A DNA stretch of 35,155 nucleotides from Dorea_D sp963559605 (GTDB taxonomy: Bacteria; Bacillota; Clostridia; Lachnospirales; Lachnospiraceae): NCBI GenBank assembly GCA_963559605.1, contig CAUWLL010000028.1, positions 1-35,155 of the forward strand, written 5' to 3'. The notes below the pieces were generated by a model that ran no database searches, had not been told where the DNA came from, and worked only from the letters and a program-made list of their open reading frames with translations. The position numbers and the translations under genes were made by a program. Positions 21,679 through 29,616 of the stretch are shown here, piece by piece. How positions within the stretch are numbered: position 1 is the first letter of the stretch; every line of letters starts with the position of its first letter.

Positions 21679-23504
21679 CTCTTCTCTCTGCCTCCTTTAA
21701 AGATTCCATATCCAAAGTGATCACAGCGTAAGCACCGGCTTGCTTCCTGCTTCGCCTCTTTTTCGGTCATGCAGTTTTCACAGCCTTCCCAGTCTTTAAC
21801 TCTCTCACATGCCTCCCGCTCTGTCAGATTCACTCTGCCGCATGGTGTACGGTCGTCTAAATGAGCCTCCGGGATTTCAACGTCACAGGAAATCTCGTGA
21901 CGATAGCCCAGATACTCGTCAATATTTGCGGCCGCAACTTTCGCTCCGGCAATCGCCTTAATAACAGATGCAGGACCACTTGCACAGTCTCCTCCTGCAA
22001 ATACGCCCGGCATATTCTCAATAGAACCATTGCTCTTTGTCACAATCTTTCCACGGGAAACCGGAATACCAGCCTCCTCAAAATGCTTCGTCTCTATGTT
22101 CTGACCGATCGCAACGACCAGTATATCACACGGAATAAATACATCTTCTTCTCCTGTCGGGCGGATGCTTGCACGTCCGTCTTTGATAGAACTGATCATC
22201 TGCGGTGACACATAGATTCCTTTGATCTGATTATTCTCGTCTACGGATAACGATGACGGCGCTTTCAAAGTCTGTACCTCGATACCCTCTGCAATAGCGC
22301 CCTCGATCTCTGACGGAAGGGCTGTCATATCTGCAATTCTTCTGCGGTATACAACGCTTACTTTCTTAGCTCCGAGACGTTTCGCCGTGCGGACAGCGTC
22401 CATCGTTACATTGCCCCCTCCGATCACAGCAACCTCTTTGCCTGTAAGATCCATAATAATGTTCTTTCCTACATTCCGAAGGAACTGTACTGCCGAGAAA
22501 ATGCCCGCTGCATTCTCACCCTCCAGTCCGAGTTTCTTATCTGTACTCGCACCGATAGTGATCAGCACCGCGTCATACTCCTCCTGAAGCTGCTGAATCG
22601 TAAGATCCTGCCCAATCTTCTGCCCGTACTTTACTTCCACTCCAGTTTTCAGGATTGCGTCAATATCATCCTCCAGACGCTCTTTCGGAAGCCGATAGTT
22701 TGGAATACCGTAACGGAGCATTCCTCCTAGTTTTGGAAGCATCTCATATACCGTTGTCTGATGTCCCATCAACTGTAAATAATACGCCGCGCTAAGTCCT
22801 CCCGGACCTCCCCCAAGCACAGCCACTCTTTTTCCGGTACTCGGTGCACATGCCGGCGGTTCAACCTCTCCCGCAAAATCTGCCGCCACTCGTTTCAATC
22901 CCCGAATATTGATGGCATCATCCATCATATTTCTACGGCATCTTGCTTCACATGGATGTTCGCAGATAAATCCACAAGTTGTCGGGAATGGATTGTCTTT
23001 GCGGATCAGACGGATAGCGTCTGCATATCTTCCCTCTCCCACCAAGGCAATATACCCCGGAATATCTACATGCGCCGGACACAAAGATACGCAAGGTACC
23101 GGCTGGTGATACGTACAGGTACAACGTCCGTTCTGAATATGCTCTACATAGTCGTCACGATACCCGATAAGTCCTTTATAGATCATGCGCGCCGCCTCAT
23201 AACCGATCGCACAGTCTGCCGACTCCATGATAGAAAGCGCTGTCTGCTCCATAATATCCAGTGTTTTCATTGTTGCTCTTCCTTCGAGTACATCCTCGAT
23301 AAAGCTCGTAAGCTGTCCAAGTCCGATACGGCACGGAACACATTTTCCACATGTCTGTGCGTGACACAGCTCTAAAAATGCTCTCGCCATATCTACAGGA
23401 CATAAGCCCGGAGGGCTTGATTCAATTCTTCGCTCTAAATCCTTATAAAGTTCTTCCATAACGATGTCTGCTTTTGTAGGCGAAGCAAGCTCTAATCTGC
23501 TCAT
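21672..23504 (-). CDS. GltD-like FAD/NAD(P) oxidoreductase with NuoF-type iron-sulfur domain
   Basis: 610 residues. Residues ~35-110 carry a NuoF C-terminal-type 4Fe-4S domain (CGKCVPCRIGLGQL, with its fourth Cys at ADCAIGYEA). Next is a GltD/DPD-type Cys-rich domain (CVSLCPAHVDIPGYI, then CGFICEHPCEARCRR). Two Rossmann domains follow, FAD (VAVLGGGPGGLSAAYYL) and NAD(P) (VAVIGGGNVTMDAVRTA), with FAD closing motif FAGGDCASGPASVIKAIAGAK. The C-terminus has CENC ... CLRC, another probable cluster. It probably passes electrons between a pyridine nucleotide and HydA. The FMN-binding part of NuoF/HydB is absent, which argues against a classical HydABC bifurcating complex. First gene of the two-gene operon. 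Confidence 0.88.
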   Translation of the reverse strand: MSRLELASPTKADIVMEELYKDLERRIESSPPGLCPVDMARAFLELCHAQTCGKCVPCRIGLGQLTSFIEDVLEGRATMKTLDIMEQTALSIMESADCAIGYEAARMIYKGLIGYRDDYVEHIQNGRCTCTYHQPVPCVSLCPAHVDIPGYIALVGEGRYADAIRLIRKDNPFPTTCGFICEHPCEARCRRNMMDDAINIRGLKRVAADFAGEVEPPACAPSTGKRVAVLGGGPGGLSAAYYLQLMGHQTTVYEMLPKLGGMLRYGIPNYRLPKERLEDDIDAILKTGVEVKYGQKIGQDLTIQQLQEEYDAVLITIGASTDKKLGLEGENAAGIFSAVQFLRNVGKNIIMDLTGKEVAVIGGGNVTMDAVRTAKRLGAKKVSVVYRRRIADMTALPSEIEGAIAEGIEVQTLKAPSSLSVDENNQIKGIYVSPQMISSIKDGRASIRPTGEEDVFIPCDILVVAIGQNIETKHFEEAGIPVSRGKIVTKSNGSIENMPGVFAGGDCASGPASVIKAIAGAKVAAANIDEYLGYRHEISCDVEIPEAHLDDRTPCGRVNLTEREACERVKDWEGCENCMTEKEAKQEASRCLRCDHFGYGIFKGGREKRW

Positions 23505-23569
23505 TTCCTTTTACCGTCCCTTTCTTCCTAATGTAGTTGTGACATATCGCATGCCATACAGATATGTGT

Positions 23570-23597
23570 ATTATAACATCAAATCATTCTTTTGTAA
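23570..23597 (-). promoter_or_regulatory. Promoter of the hydrogenase operon
   Basis: Minus strand TTACAA (23592-23597), 16-nt spacer with TG one base before the -10 (extended -10), and TATAAT (23570-23575). The leader to the start codon is ~60 nt and has a 7-bp inverted repeat ACATATC/GATATGT. Upstream, at 23613-23627 and 23633-23647, are two similar 15-mers beginning TGTTAAAAAA spaced 20 bp apart. Confidence 0.65.
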
Positions 23598-23612
23598 GTA
23601 TTTTCCGATAAA

Positions 23613-23647
23613 GTAGTTTTTTTAACATAATAGTCAGTTTTTTAACA
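23613..23647. repeat. Two 15-bp direct repeats upstream of the hydrogenase promoter
   Basis: Minus strand TGTTAAAAAACTGAC (23633-23647) and TGTTAAAAAAACTAC (23613-23627), start-to-start 20 bp, about two helical turns. They could bind a regulator cooperatively; TGTTAA is also a half-site of the redox regulator Rex. The upstream one also overlaps the T-tract zone of the preceding terminator. Confidence 0.4.
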
Positions 23648-23678
23648 GAAAACAGCCTCACATACACTGTGAGACTGC
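23645..23678 (-). terminator. Rho-independent terminator of the surface-protein gene
   Basis: Minus strand CAGTCTCACA pairs with TGTGAGGCTG (one T-G wobble) around a 5-nt loop, followed by TTTTCTGTT. It starts a few bases after the stop codon at 23684. Confidence 0.85.
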
Positions 23679-23683
23679 TTCCT

Positions 23684-26287
23684 TTATTTTTTAACTTTTA
23701 TTTTCTTTACTTTACTATAAGAACCATAGACTTTCTGTCCTGTCGAATCTGTCTTATATGCCCTTACTTTCACATAATACGTCTTTCCCCGTTTTAATTT
23801 CTTTACCGTATACCGAACAGATTTGCTCCTTACGGACTTGGTCGCAGACTTCTTAAATTTCTTATGCGTAGAGTAAGTGATCTCATATCCTTTTGCACCG
23901 GAAACCTTTTTATACTTCGCTGCTATCTGTCCTCGTTTCTTACTTTTCACAGAAGTAAACGCTGTTTTCCCGGTCTTTACCTTCTGCCATTTTGCATATA
24001 CCGTATAATTTTTCGTTGTATTCCCGGAAATCGTCTGGATTTTCTTCCGGCAATTCTTGTCCGTATACCAGCCGCCAAAGGAATAACCTTTGCGGGAAGG
24101 GTTCTTCAGGGAAACACTCTTTCCGTAATATACTCCTTTATTAGAAGAATGGTTCTTTCCGCCGTTTAAGTAATATGTAACCTTGTAGCCTACGGTCACT
24201 TTGCACTGCGCATATTTACCGCTTCCGTCTGCGCTCCTTGCCGTGATCACTGCTGTCCCCGGTGTTTTGGCTGTTACTGTTCCATTCTGGTTAACGGCTG
24301 CCACTGTGGAATTAGAAGAATTCCAATTCAGCTTTTTGTTCGCCGCATTGGATGGTGTTACCTGTGGTTTTAATACAGCCGTCCCTCCGCTTGGAATCGA
24401 TATAGAACTATGATTAAGCTTTACCCCCGTCACTTTCTGAGGAACTGTCGGCGGAGTTACCGGTGGTTTCGGTTCTACCGGTGGTTTCGGTTCTACCGGC
24501 GGTTTCTCCGGTTCTACCGGTGGTTTTGGATCTACCGGCGGTTTCTCTGGTTCCGGCTCTGGTTCAGGATCTATCGGCGGATTCGGATCTATCGGCGGTT
24601 CCGGCTCCGGTTCAGGCTCGATCGGCGGCTCCGGTTTCCAGTCTGCCTCTAGGATCAGTTTTGCACTGCTTGTAATACCACTTTCAGGATGAGAGACCGT
24701 AAGTGTATATACCCCGGGGACATTATAACCTTCCATATCCCCTGATTGCTGCACATACAGTGTTGCCGAAAAGTTAAACAGCTCCATACCGCTTGCTTCC
24801 GGCAGACCTTCATTGATCTGATGCTCCAGATTGTCTAATGCCGCTTCGCTTCCCTCATATTGTAATTCAAATTCTGCGTTGTTTTCCCAAAATTCTTTTA
24901 CTGTCATAGTCTGCTCGGCAGGTACGATTTTAAGACTGGTAAGTGTGGCAGAACCGTCTGACGGTTTCCCGGCTTTCCACACAACTTTATCCGCAGTTTT
25001 CTCCACATAAAGCTTCCAGTCTTTCTGGGTAGCACTATACGGAGTAAATAGGATTTGAGCGTCTTCAGATTTACTTGCGGCAGAAAAATATACCTGCTTT
25101 TCTTTAACGGGACCAGATTCATCTCCAAACATAGGATACCCCTTTGTTTGAAGCCTACATCTGCCTGATATTGTTCCGCCGACATCTACAGTGCCGTCTC
25201 TTTTCAGACGCACGGTACCGCCTTCGCCCTGGAAATTTCCGTCAACTCGAAAAACGGATGCCGGATGCTCAGCCAAATTTAAGATCGCCTTTTCTCCAAG
25301 TTTCAAATTACCAGTCAGCTTTTCTATGTTTTTCCCGTAGATTTCACCGCTTATCAAAACGAAATTGTCAATCTCTGTCATAACAGGCTCGATAGGATTT
25401 TCCGTACTAAAAGATACCGTTACTTTTCCCTTTACACCTTCCCCATGTATCTCAGAACGTGGATCCGGTTTATTGACTCTGATTTCCACGTCTCCGGCTG
25501 TCGGATAAGACTGTGCATCTGCCCGTGGCGGTTGGGGTTCTGTTGGATCTAACATACTTCCCGGATTTGCCTCATGGGCTCCGCTTGCATAGATATGACC
25601 GTATTTTATTTTTCCATTACCGTCAATATCAATAACCGCGCTTCCCCGGAAAGGACTGTTCATACTTCCCGCATATACATTTCCAAAATAAGTTCCGCTA
25701 TTTTGGCTATCAGTGAAATTGGCGTCCCTTTTCATAATAATTTGTCCGGTTCCGTTGCTTTCACTGTTTAGTCCGCCTGCGAAAAGATCGATCAAACGAC
25801 CTCCACTGCTGTTTGAAACATTTATAAGTTCTAGCCTATGCCCATTAGCAAAAATACTGTCATGTACTTTATTCGAAAACTCTAACCGTATATTTTCAAA
25901 CCGCACATCTGCTTCTAAAAGTATTCCCGCCGGACGAACAGACAGCACTGCATAATTTCCCTCTGTGTCAGGCTTAATCGTTACTTTTTTATTAATAACA
26001 AGAGGTCTTCCTCCTTCGCCTTCTTTGTCATTCAGAAGGGCTTCCCCCATAATATATATCGTTCCACCTTCGGCCACATTATCTACTGCGTCCCGAAACT
26101 GGTTATATGGATTGCTTTTCGTGCCATCCCCGAAATAATTATTTGTATTTCCGTCTTTATATTTTGTATATACGACAGGTTTCCCGCCTGCTTTTGTATC
26201 CGCAGCATTAACTGTCGACACAGATAACAAGAAAATCGCTGCCAGAAATAAAAATGTCTTTACACTGTTCCATAATTTTTTTCTCAA
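23684..26287 (-). CDS. Large secreted modular surface protein
   Basis: 867 residues from a TTG start at 26287, preferred over an ATG at 26356 because AGGAGG lies 6 nt before the TTG and a promoter -10 overlaps the ATG context. A signal peptide follows at once (SVKTFLFLAAIFLLSVSTVNAADT). Then ~450 residues of beta-rich, probably right-handed-helix or adhesin-like sequence (GGTIYIMGEALL ... RPAGILLEADVRFENIRLEFSN), an Ig-like stretch, a Pro/Glu repeat (PEPEP, PPVEPK type, about residues 565-625), a BIG2-type domain (VTGVKLNHSSISIPSGGTAVLKP ... AVITARSADG), an InlB/Flg_new repeat (KVTYYLNGGKNHS ... GYSFGGWYTDKNC) and an Fn3-like end (VSGAKGYEITYST ... YYVKVRAYKT). No LPXTG or S-layer anchor is seen. 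Probably an adhesin; the function is inferred. Confidence 0.85.
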   Translation of the reverse strand: MRKKLWNSVKTFLFLAAIFLLSVSTVNAADTKAGGKPVVYTKYKDGNTNNYFGDGTKSNPYNQFRDAVDNVAEGGTIYIMGEALLNDKEGEGGRPLVINKKVTIKPDTEGNYAVLSVRPAGILLEADVRFENIRLEFSNKVHDSIFANGHRLELINVSNSSGGRLIDLFAGGLNSESNGTGQIIMKRDANFTDSQNSGTYFGNVYAGSMNSPFRGSAVIDIDGNGKIKYGHIYASGAHEANPGSMLDPTEPQPPRADAQSYPTAGDVEIRVNKPDPRSEIHGEGVKGKVTVSFSTENPIEPVMTEIDNFVLISGEIYGKNIEKLTGNLKLGEKAILNLAEHPASVFRVDGNFQGEGGTVRLKRDGTVDVGGTISGRCRLQTKGYPMFGDESGPVKEKQVYFSAASKSEDAQILFTPYSATQKDWKLYVEKTADKVVWKAGKPSDGSATLTSLKIVPAEQTMTVKEFWENNAEFELQYEGSEAALDNLEHQINEGLPEASGMELFNFSATLYVQQSGDMEGYNVPGVYTLTVSHPESGITSSAKLILEADWKPEPPIEPEPEPEPPIDPNPPIDPEPEPEPEKPPVDPKPPVEPEKPPVEPKPPVEPKPPVTPPTVPQKVTGVKLNHSSISIPSGGTAVLKPQVTPSNAANKKLNWNSSNSTVAAVNQNGTVTAKTPGTAVITARSADGSGKYAQCKVTVGYKVTYYLNGGKNHSSNKGVYYGKSVSLKNPSRKGYSFGGWYTDKNCRKKIQTISGNTTKNYTVYAKWQKVKTGKTAFTSVKSKKRGQIAAKYKKVSGAKGYEITYSTHKKFKKSATKSVRSKSVRYTVKKLKRGKTYYVKVRAYKTDSTGQKVYGSYSKVKKIKVKK

Positions 26288-26347
26288 TATGTCCTCCTCT
26301 TTTGTATCTGAAATATTTGAAATTTCTATCAACAGTTTCTCAATTAT

Positions 26348-26375
26348 ATTATACATCTTCTGCCCCTGTGCGCAA
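26348..26375 (-). promoter_or_regulatory. Candidate promoter of the surface-protein gene
   Basis: Minus strand TTGCGC (26370-26375; three of six match consensus), 16-nt spacer, TATAAT (26348-26353). If used, transcription starts near 26341, downstream of the ATG at 26356, which rules that ATG out and supports the TTG start. Confidence 0.5.
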
Positions 26376-26414
26376 GTAAAATTTATCCATCTGGAAAAAT
26401 ATATGAAAAATGAC

Positions 26415-26447
26415 GAAAAAACGCACCCTGATCTTCAGAGTGCGTTT
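26415..26447 (-). terminator. Terminator at the end of the alpha operon
   Basis: Minus strand AAACGCACTCT pairs with AGGGTGCGTTT (one T-G wobble) around GAAGATC, followed by TTTT. It is ~34 nt after the rplQ stop and ends the ribosomal gene cluster. Confidence 0.9.
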
Positions 26448-26480
26448 CCTACTTTACAATATAAGATACAAAATCTGCAA

Positions 26481-27017
26481 TTATACAAGCTCAATAAGAA
26501 CTTCCATAGCTGCGTCACCTTTACGCTGACCGATCTTAACGATTCTTGTGTAACCACCGTTACGGTTTACGTACTTTGGTGCAATTTCATCGAAAAGTTT
26601 TGCAACAAGATCAATCTCTTTTGTATTTTTCTTTCTTCCTGCCTGTGCTTCCGGCACTTCTTTTACAGGATACAGAACTCTTAACATCTGACGACGTGCG
26701 TGAAGTCTGCTTGGCATATCTTTCTTGATTGTCTTCTCAACTTCGTCATATACAGTAACTTTCTTACCGTCTACAACTTCTTTCACACGTTTTCCGTCTT
26801 TGTCTTTGCGGGCAACTTTAGCCATAACTTTTACTTCTTCGAAATTATCTTTCTCTCTTACAGCCATAGCAATAAGACCTTCTGCGATTTTACGGATCTC
26901 TTTTGCCTTTGCCTCTGTTGTTCTGATTTTACCGTTATTGATCAGAGCTGTTACCTGATTTCTTAATAACGCTTTTCTCTGGCTTGATGTTCTGCCGAGT
27001 TTTCTATATTTTGCCAT
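26481..27017 (-). CDS. rplQ: 50S ribosomal protein L17 with a large internal insert
   Basis: Structural protein of the large subunit, at the exit-tunnel side. 178 residues; the usual bacterial length is ~120. The N-terminal part (MAKYRKLGRTSSQRKALLRN ... TTEAKAKEIRKIAEGLI) and the C-terminal part (LHARRQ ... GGYTRIVKIGQRKGDAA ... IELV) are conserved. The extra length is mainly a Lys-rich insert at residues ~53-104 (VARKDKDGKRVKEVVDGKK and following), with a few more residues near 120-132. The start at 27017 follows GGAGG by 8 nt. Last gene of the alpha operon, after a 148-nt gap. Confidence 0.95.
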   Translation of the reverse strand: MAKYRKLGRTSSQRKALLRNQVTALINNGKIRTTEAKAKEIRKIAEGLIAMAVREKDNFEEVKVMAKVARKDKDGKRVKEVVDGKKVTVYDEVEKTIKKDMPSRLHARRQMLRVLYPVKEVPEAQAGRKKNTKEIDLVAKLFDEIAPKYVNRNGGYTRIVKIGQRKGDAAMEVLIELV

Positions 27018-27165
27018 TTTTTCATCCTCCATTTTACACTTGGTTATGCTTCTTCGGGCTTACTAGCCAAATGCTCCGCCGCACACTTCGGGTTTATCGA
27101 CGGACAACATAAGGGAGTTCGTGCTAACCTCATACTTCGTTTACAACTCGTATTCGCTAATCACT
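27018..27165 (-). other. Structured intercistronic region before rplQ
   Basis: 148 nt on the minus strand between rpoA and rplQ, with no open reading frame of note. It can form CCGTCG/CGGCGG (6 bp, one G-U), GGCTTACTAGCC (self-complementary, 4-bp stem), and carries CCCGAAG twice. No T-tract or promoter stands out. It may be an RNA element that tunes rplQ expression; this is inferred from structure and unusual length. Confidence 0.4.
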
Positions 27166-28125
27166 CTACTCTTCGCCTTTGCTGAGACTTAATCCCAGCT
27201 CGTCTAATTTTGCAAGTACTTCTTCCAAAGACTTACGTCCCAGATTACGTACTTTCATCATATCTTCCGATGTTCTGTTTGTCAGCTCCTCAACCGTGTT
27301 GATTCCGGCTCTCTTTAAACAGTTGTAAGAACGTACGGACAACTCTAATTCGTCGATGCTCATCTCGAGCACTTTCTCTTTTTCATCATCCTCTTTTTCG
27401 ATCATAACTTCCGCTGCCTGAGCAACTTCTGAAAGATCGATGAAGAGTCTCAAATGCTCGCTGAGAACTTTCGCTGCTAAACTCACTGCCTCATCGGGAA
27501 GTAATGTACCGTTTGTATATACATCTAATGTCAGCTTGTCAAAATCTGTGATCTGACCGACACGAGTATTCTCTACCGTAAGATTTACACGCTCTACCGG
27601 AGTATAGATAGAATCAATCGGAATAACTGCGATCGGCAGCTCCTCGTCTTTGTTCTTATCTGCGCCTACATATCCTCTGCCTTTTGTGATCGTAATCTCC
27701 ATGTAGAGTTTGCTGTCTGCCCCACCGTTAAGTGTTGCAATGACTGTCTCCGGATTCATGATCTCAATGTCCTGGTCAACCTGAATATCTGCTGCTGTTA
27801 CAACACCTTCACCCTCAAAGTCAATGTACGCTGTCTTTGGTTCATCTGTCTCAGATGTGTTCTTGATCGCCAATGTCTTTAAGTTCATGATGATTTCTGT
27901 AACATCCTCTTTCACCCCGGGGATGGAGCTGAACTCATGCAGTACTCCATCAATTTTCACCTGACTGATCGCAGCTCCCGGTAAAGATGAAAGCATGATT
28001 CTTCTAAGAGAGTTACCTAATGTTGTACCATAACCTCTTTCCAAAGGCTCTACAACAAATCTTCCATATTTCTTATCTTCTGAAATCTCAGTTATTTCAA
28101 TATTAGGTTTATTAAAATCAAACAC
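27166..28125 (-). CDS. rpoA: RNA polymerase alpha subunit
   Basis: 319 residues. Alpha N-terminal domain (~1-230) for dimerisation and beta/beta' contact, with MFDFNKPNIEITEI at the start and GYGTTLGNSLRRIMLSSLPG around residue 32. After a linker of acidic residues comes the C-terminal domain (~245-315) with ELELSVRSYNCLKRAGINTVEELTNRT and KVRNLGRKSLEEVLAKLDELGLSL, the DNA- and activator-binding part. The start is the GTG at 28125: AGGAGG lies 8 nt before it, whereas an in-frame GTG at 28134 overlaps that site. Follows rpsD by 30 nt. Confidence 0.97.
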   Translation of the reverse strand: MFDFNKPNIEITEISEDKKYGRFVVEPLERGYGTTLGNSLRRIMLSSLPGAAISQVKIDGVLHEFSSIPGVKEDVTEIIMNLKTLAIKNTSETDEPKTAYIDFEGEGVVTAADIQVDQDIEIMNPETVIATLNGGADSKLYMEITITKGRGYVGADKNKDEELPIAVIPIDSIYTPVERVNLTVENTRVGQITDFDKLTLDVYTNGTLLPDEAVSLAAKVLSEHLRLFIDLSEVAQAAEVMIEKEDDEKEKVLEMSIDELELSVRSYNCLKRAGINTVEELTNRTSEDMMKVRNLGRKSLEEVLAKLDELGLSLSKGEE

Positions 28126-28155
28126 TAAGTCCACCTCCTGTGGGGTTAAGGGTTA

Positions 28156-28749
28156 TTATTTAGAATATAATTCGACGATCAACATCTCGTCTACAGGAAC
28201 GTCGATCACTTCACGGTTCGGAAGCTCTTTTACAGTTCCTTTCAGAGCCTCAGCATCAACATCCAACCACTCAGGAACGAGACGGCCGCCTGTTACTTCT
28301 AAGATCTCTTTGTATCTCGGTGAGCTTTTCTTAGCTTCTTTGATTTCGATCACATCTCCTGCTTTGATCAGGTAAGATGGGATATTTACCTGTTTTCCAT
28401 TAACAAGTACGTGCTTGTGGTCAACAATCTGTCTTGCCTCACGTCTTGTTCTTGCAAATCCCATACGGAATACTACGTTATCTAATCTGGACTCGAGGAT
28501 GACCATAAGGTTTTCACCTGTCATACCGCTCATCTGTTTTGCTTTTTTGTAGTAATTTCTGAATGGTTTTTCTAATACGCCGTAGATAAATTTTGCTTTC
28601 TGTTTCTCACGTAACTGGAGACCGTACTCGCTCATTTTTCTGCTTGCTCTTTTTAACTGTCTGTTAGACTTTTTATCAATTCCTAAATATACCGGATCCA
28701 TTCCAAGGGAACGGCATCTTTTAAGTACCGGAACTCTATTTACTGCCAT
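28156..28749 (-). CDS. rpsD: 30S ribosomal protein S4
   Basis: 197 residues. Small-subunit assembly protein binding 16S rRNA 5' domain and, in many bacteria, repressing translation of its own operon. N-terminal part (VPVLKRCRSLGMDPVYLG) has only one Cys, so this is the zinc-free form. The S4 RNA-binding domain lies at ~87-150 (ILESRLDNVVFRMGFARTRREARQIVDHKHVLVNGK). AGGAGG precedes the start at 28749. It is between rpsK and rpoA in the alpha operon, so the S4 target may be the structured leader before rpsM. Confidence 0.97.
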   Translation of the reverse strand: MAVNRVPVLKRCRSLGMDPVYLGIDKKSNRQLKRASRKMSEYGLQLREKQKAKFIYGVLEKPFRNYYKKAKQMSGMTGENLMVILESRLDNVVFRMGFARTRREARQIVDHKHVLVNGKQVNIPSYLIKAGDVIEIKEAKKSSPRYKEILEVTGGRLVPEWLDVDAEALKGTVKELPNREVIDVPVDEMLIVELYSK

Positions 28750-28822
28750 GTTTATTTCCTCCTAATATGACCATATGGTTAAATCAGCTATATGGGATGT
28801 TTGTAATCCGCTCTGCTGCTCA

Positions 28823-29218
28823 CTACACTCTTCTGCGTTTCGGTGGACGACATCCGTTGTGCGGTACCGGAGTAACATCCTTAATGCTTGTTACATCGAT
28901 TCCACATGCCTGAAGGGCACGGATTGCTGCTTCTCTTCCTGACCCCGGTCCTTTAACCATAACGTCAACAGTCTTTAAACCATGTACTAATGCTGCTTTT
29001 GCTGCTGTCTCTGCTGCCATCTGCGCTGCATATGGGGTAGATTTCCTTGAACCTCTGAATCCCAGACCGCCTGCACTTGCCCATGACAGAGCATTTCCCT
29101 GTGCATCTGTTAATGTAACGATCGTGTTATTAAAAGATGACTGGATGTGAGCCTGTCCGTGTTCAACGTTTTTCTTGACACGTCTTTTTGTCACTTTTTT
29201 TGTAACTTTCTTTGCCAT
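28823..29218 (-). CDS. rpsK: 30S ribosomal protein S11
   Basis: 131 residues. Platform protein of the small subunit contacting 16S rRNA near the E site. The Lys-rich start (AKKVTKKVTKRRVKKNVEHGQAHI) leads into the conserved core (SSFNNTIVTLTDAQGNALSWASAGGLGFRGSRKSTPYAAQMAAE) and ends PVPHNGCRPPKRRRV, as expected. 29 nt after rpsM. The nearest ribosome-binding site is weak (AGG, ~11 nt from the ATG). Confidence 0.97.
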   Translation of the reverse strand: MAKKVTKKVTKRRVKKNVEHGQAHIQSSFNNTIVTLTDAQGNALSWASAGGLGFRGSRKSTPYAAQMAAETAAKAALVHGLKTVDVMVKGPGSGREAAIRALQACGIDVTSIKDVTPVPHNGCRPPKRRRV

Positions 29219-29247
29219 AATAAAACTAACCTACTCTTTCTCTGATA

Positions 29248-29616
29248 TTATTTCTTTTTGTTTGCTACTGTTCTCTTAGGACCTTTTCTTGTTCTTGCGT
29301 TTGTCTTTGTTTTCTGACCGCGAACCGGAAGTCCTTTTCTGTGACGGATACCTCTGTAGCATCCGATCTCCTGAAGTCTCTTGATGTTGAGAGCGATCTC
29401 TCTACGAAGATCACCTTCTACCATCTGTGTTTCATCGATAACTGCACTGATCTTCTTTACATCCTCATCTGTGAGATCTCTACAGCGAATGTCAGGATTA
29501 ACTCCTGCCTCTGTTAAGATACGTGTTGCACTTGTTCTGCCGATTCCGTAGATATAAGTCAATCCGATCTCAACGCGTTTGTCTCTTGGTAAGTCTACAC
29601 CTGCTATACGAGCCAT
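29248..29616 (-). CDS. rpsM: 30S ribosomal protein S13
   Basis: 122 residues. Head protein of the small subunit that touches the P-site tRNA and bridges to the large subunit. The sequence is conserved throughout (MARIAGVDLPRDKRVEIGLTYIYGIG at the start, HRKGLPVRGQKTKTNARTRKGP near the end). ATG at 29616 with GGAGG 8 nt upstream is preferred to an ATG at 29631. It starts the rpsM-rpsK-rpsD-rpoA-rplQ block and is preceded by a 280-nt structured gap after rpmJ. Confidence 0.97.
   Translation of the reverse strand: MARIAGVDLPRDKRVEIGLTYIYGIGRTSATRILTEAGVNPDIRCRDLTDEDVKKISAVIDETQMVEGDLRREIALNIKRLQEIGCYRGIRHRKGLPVRGQKTKTNARTRKGPKRTVANKKK

Noticed and set aside
24450..24640. Short tandem repeats considered as a CRISPR array
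   Set aside because: The periodicity is that of the Pro-Glu-rich coding repeat (9-18 bp units) with no unique spacers.
24410..24675. Plus-strand repeat frames rich in YRWF or VVSVLP
   Set aside because: They are antisense readings of the Pro/Glu repeat of the surface protein.
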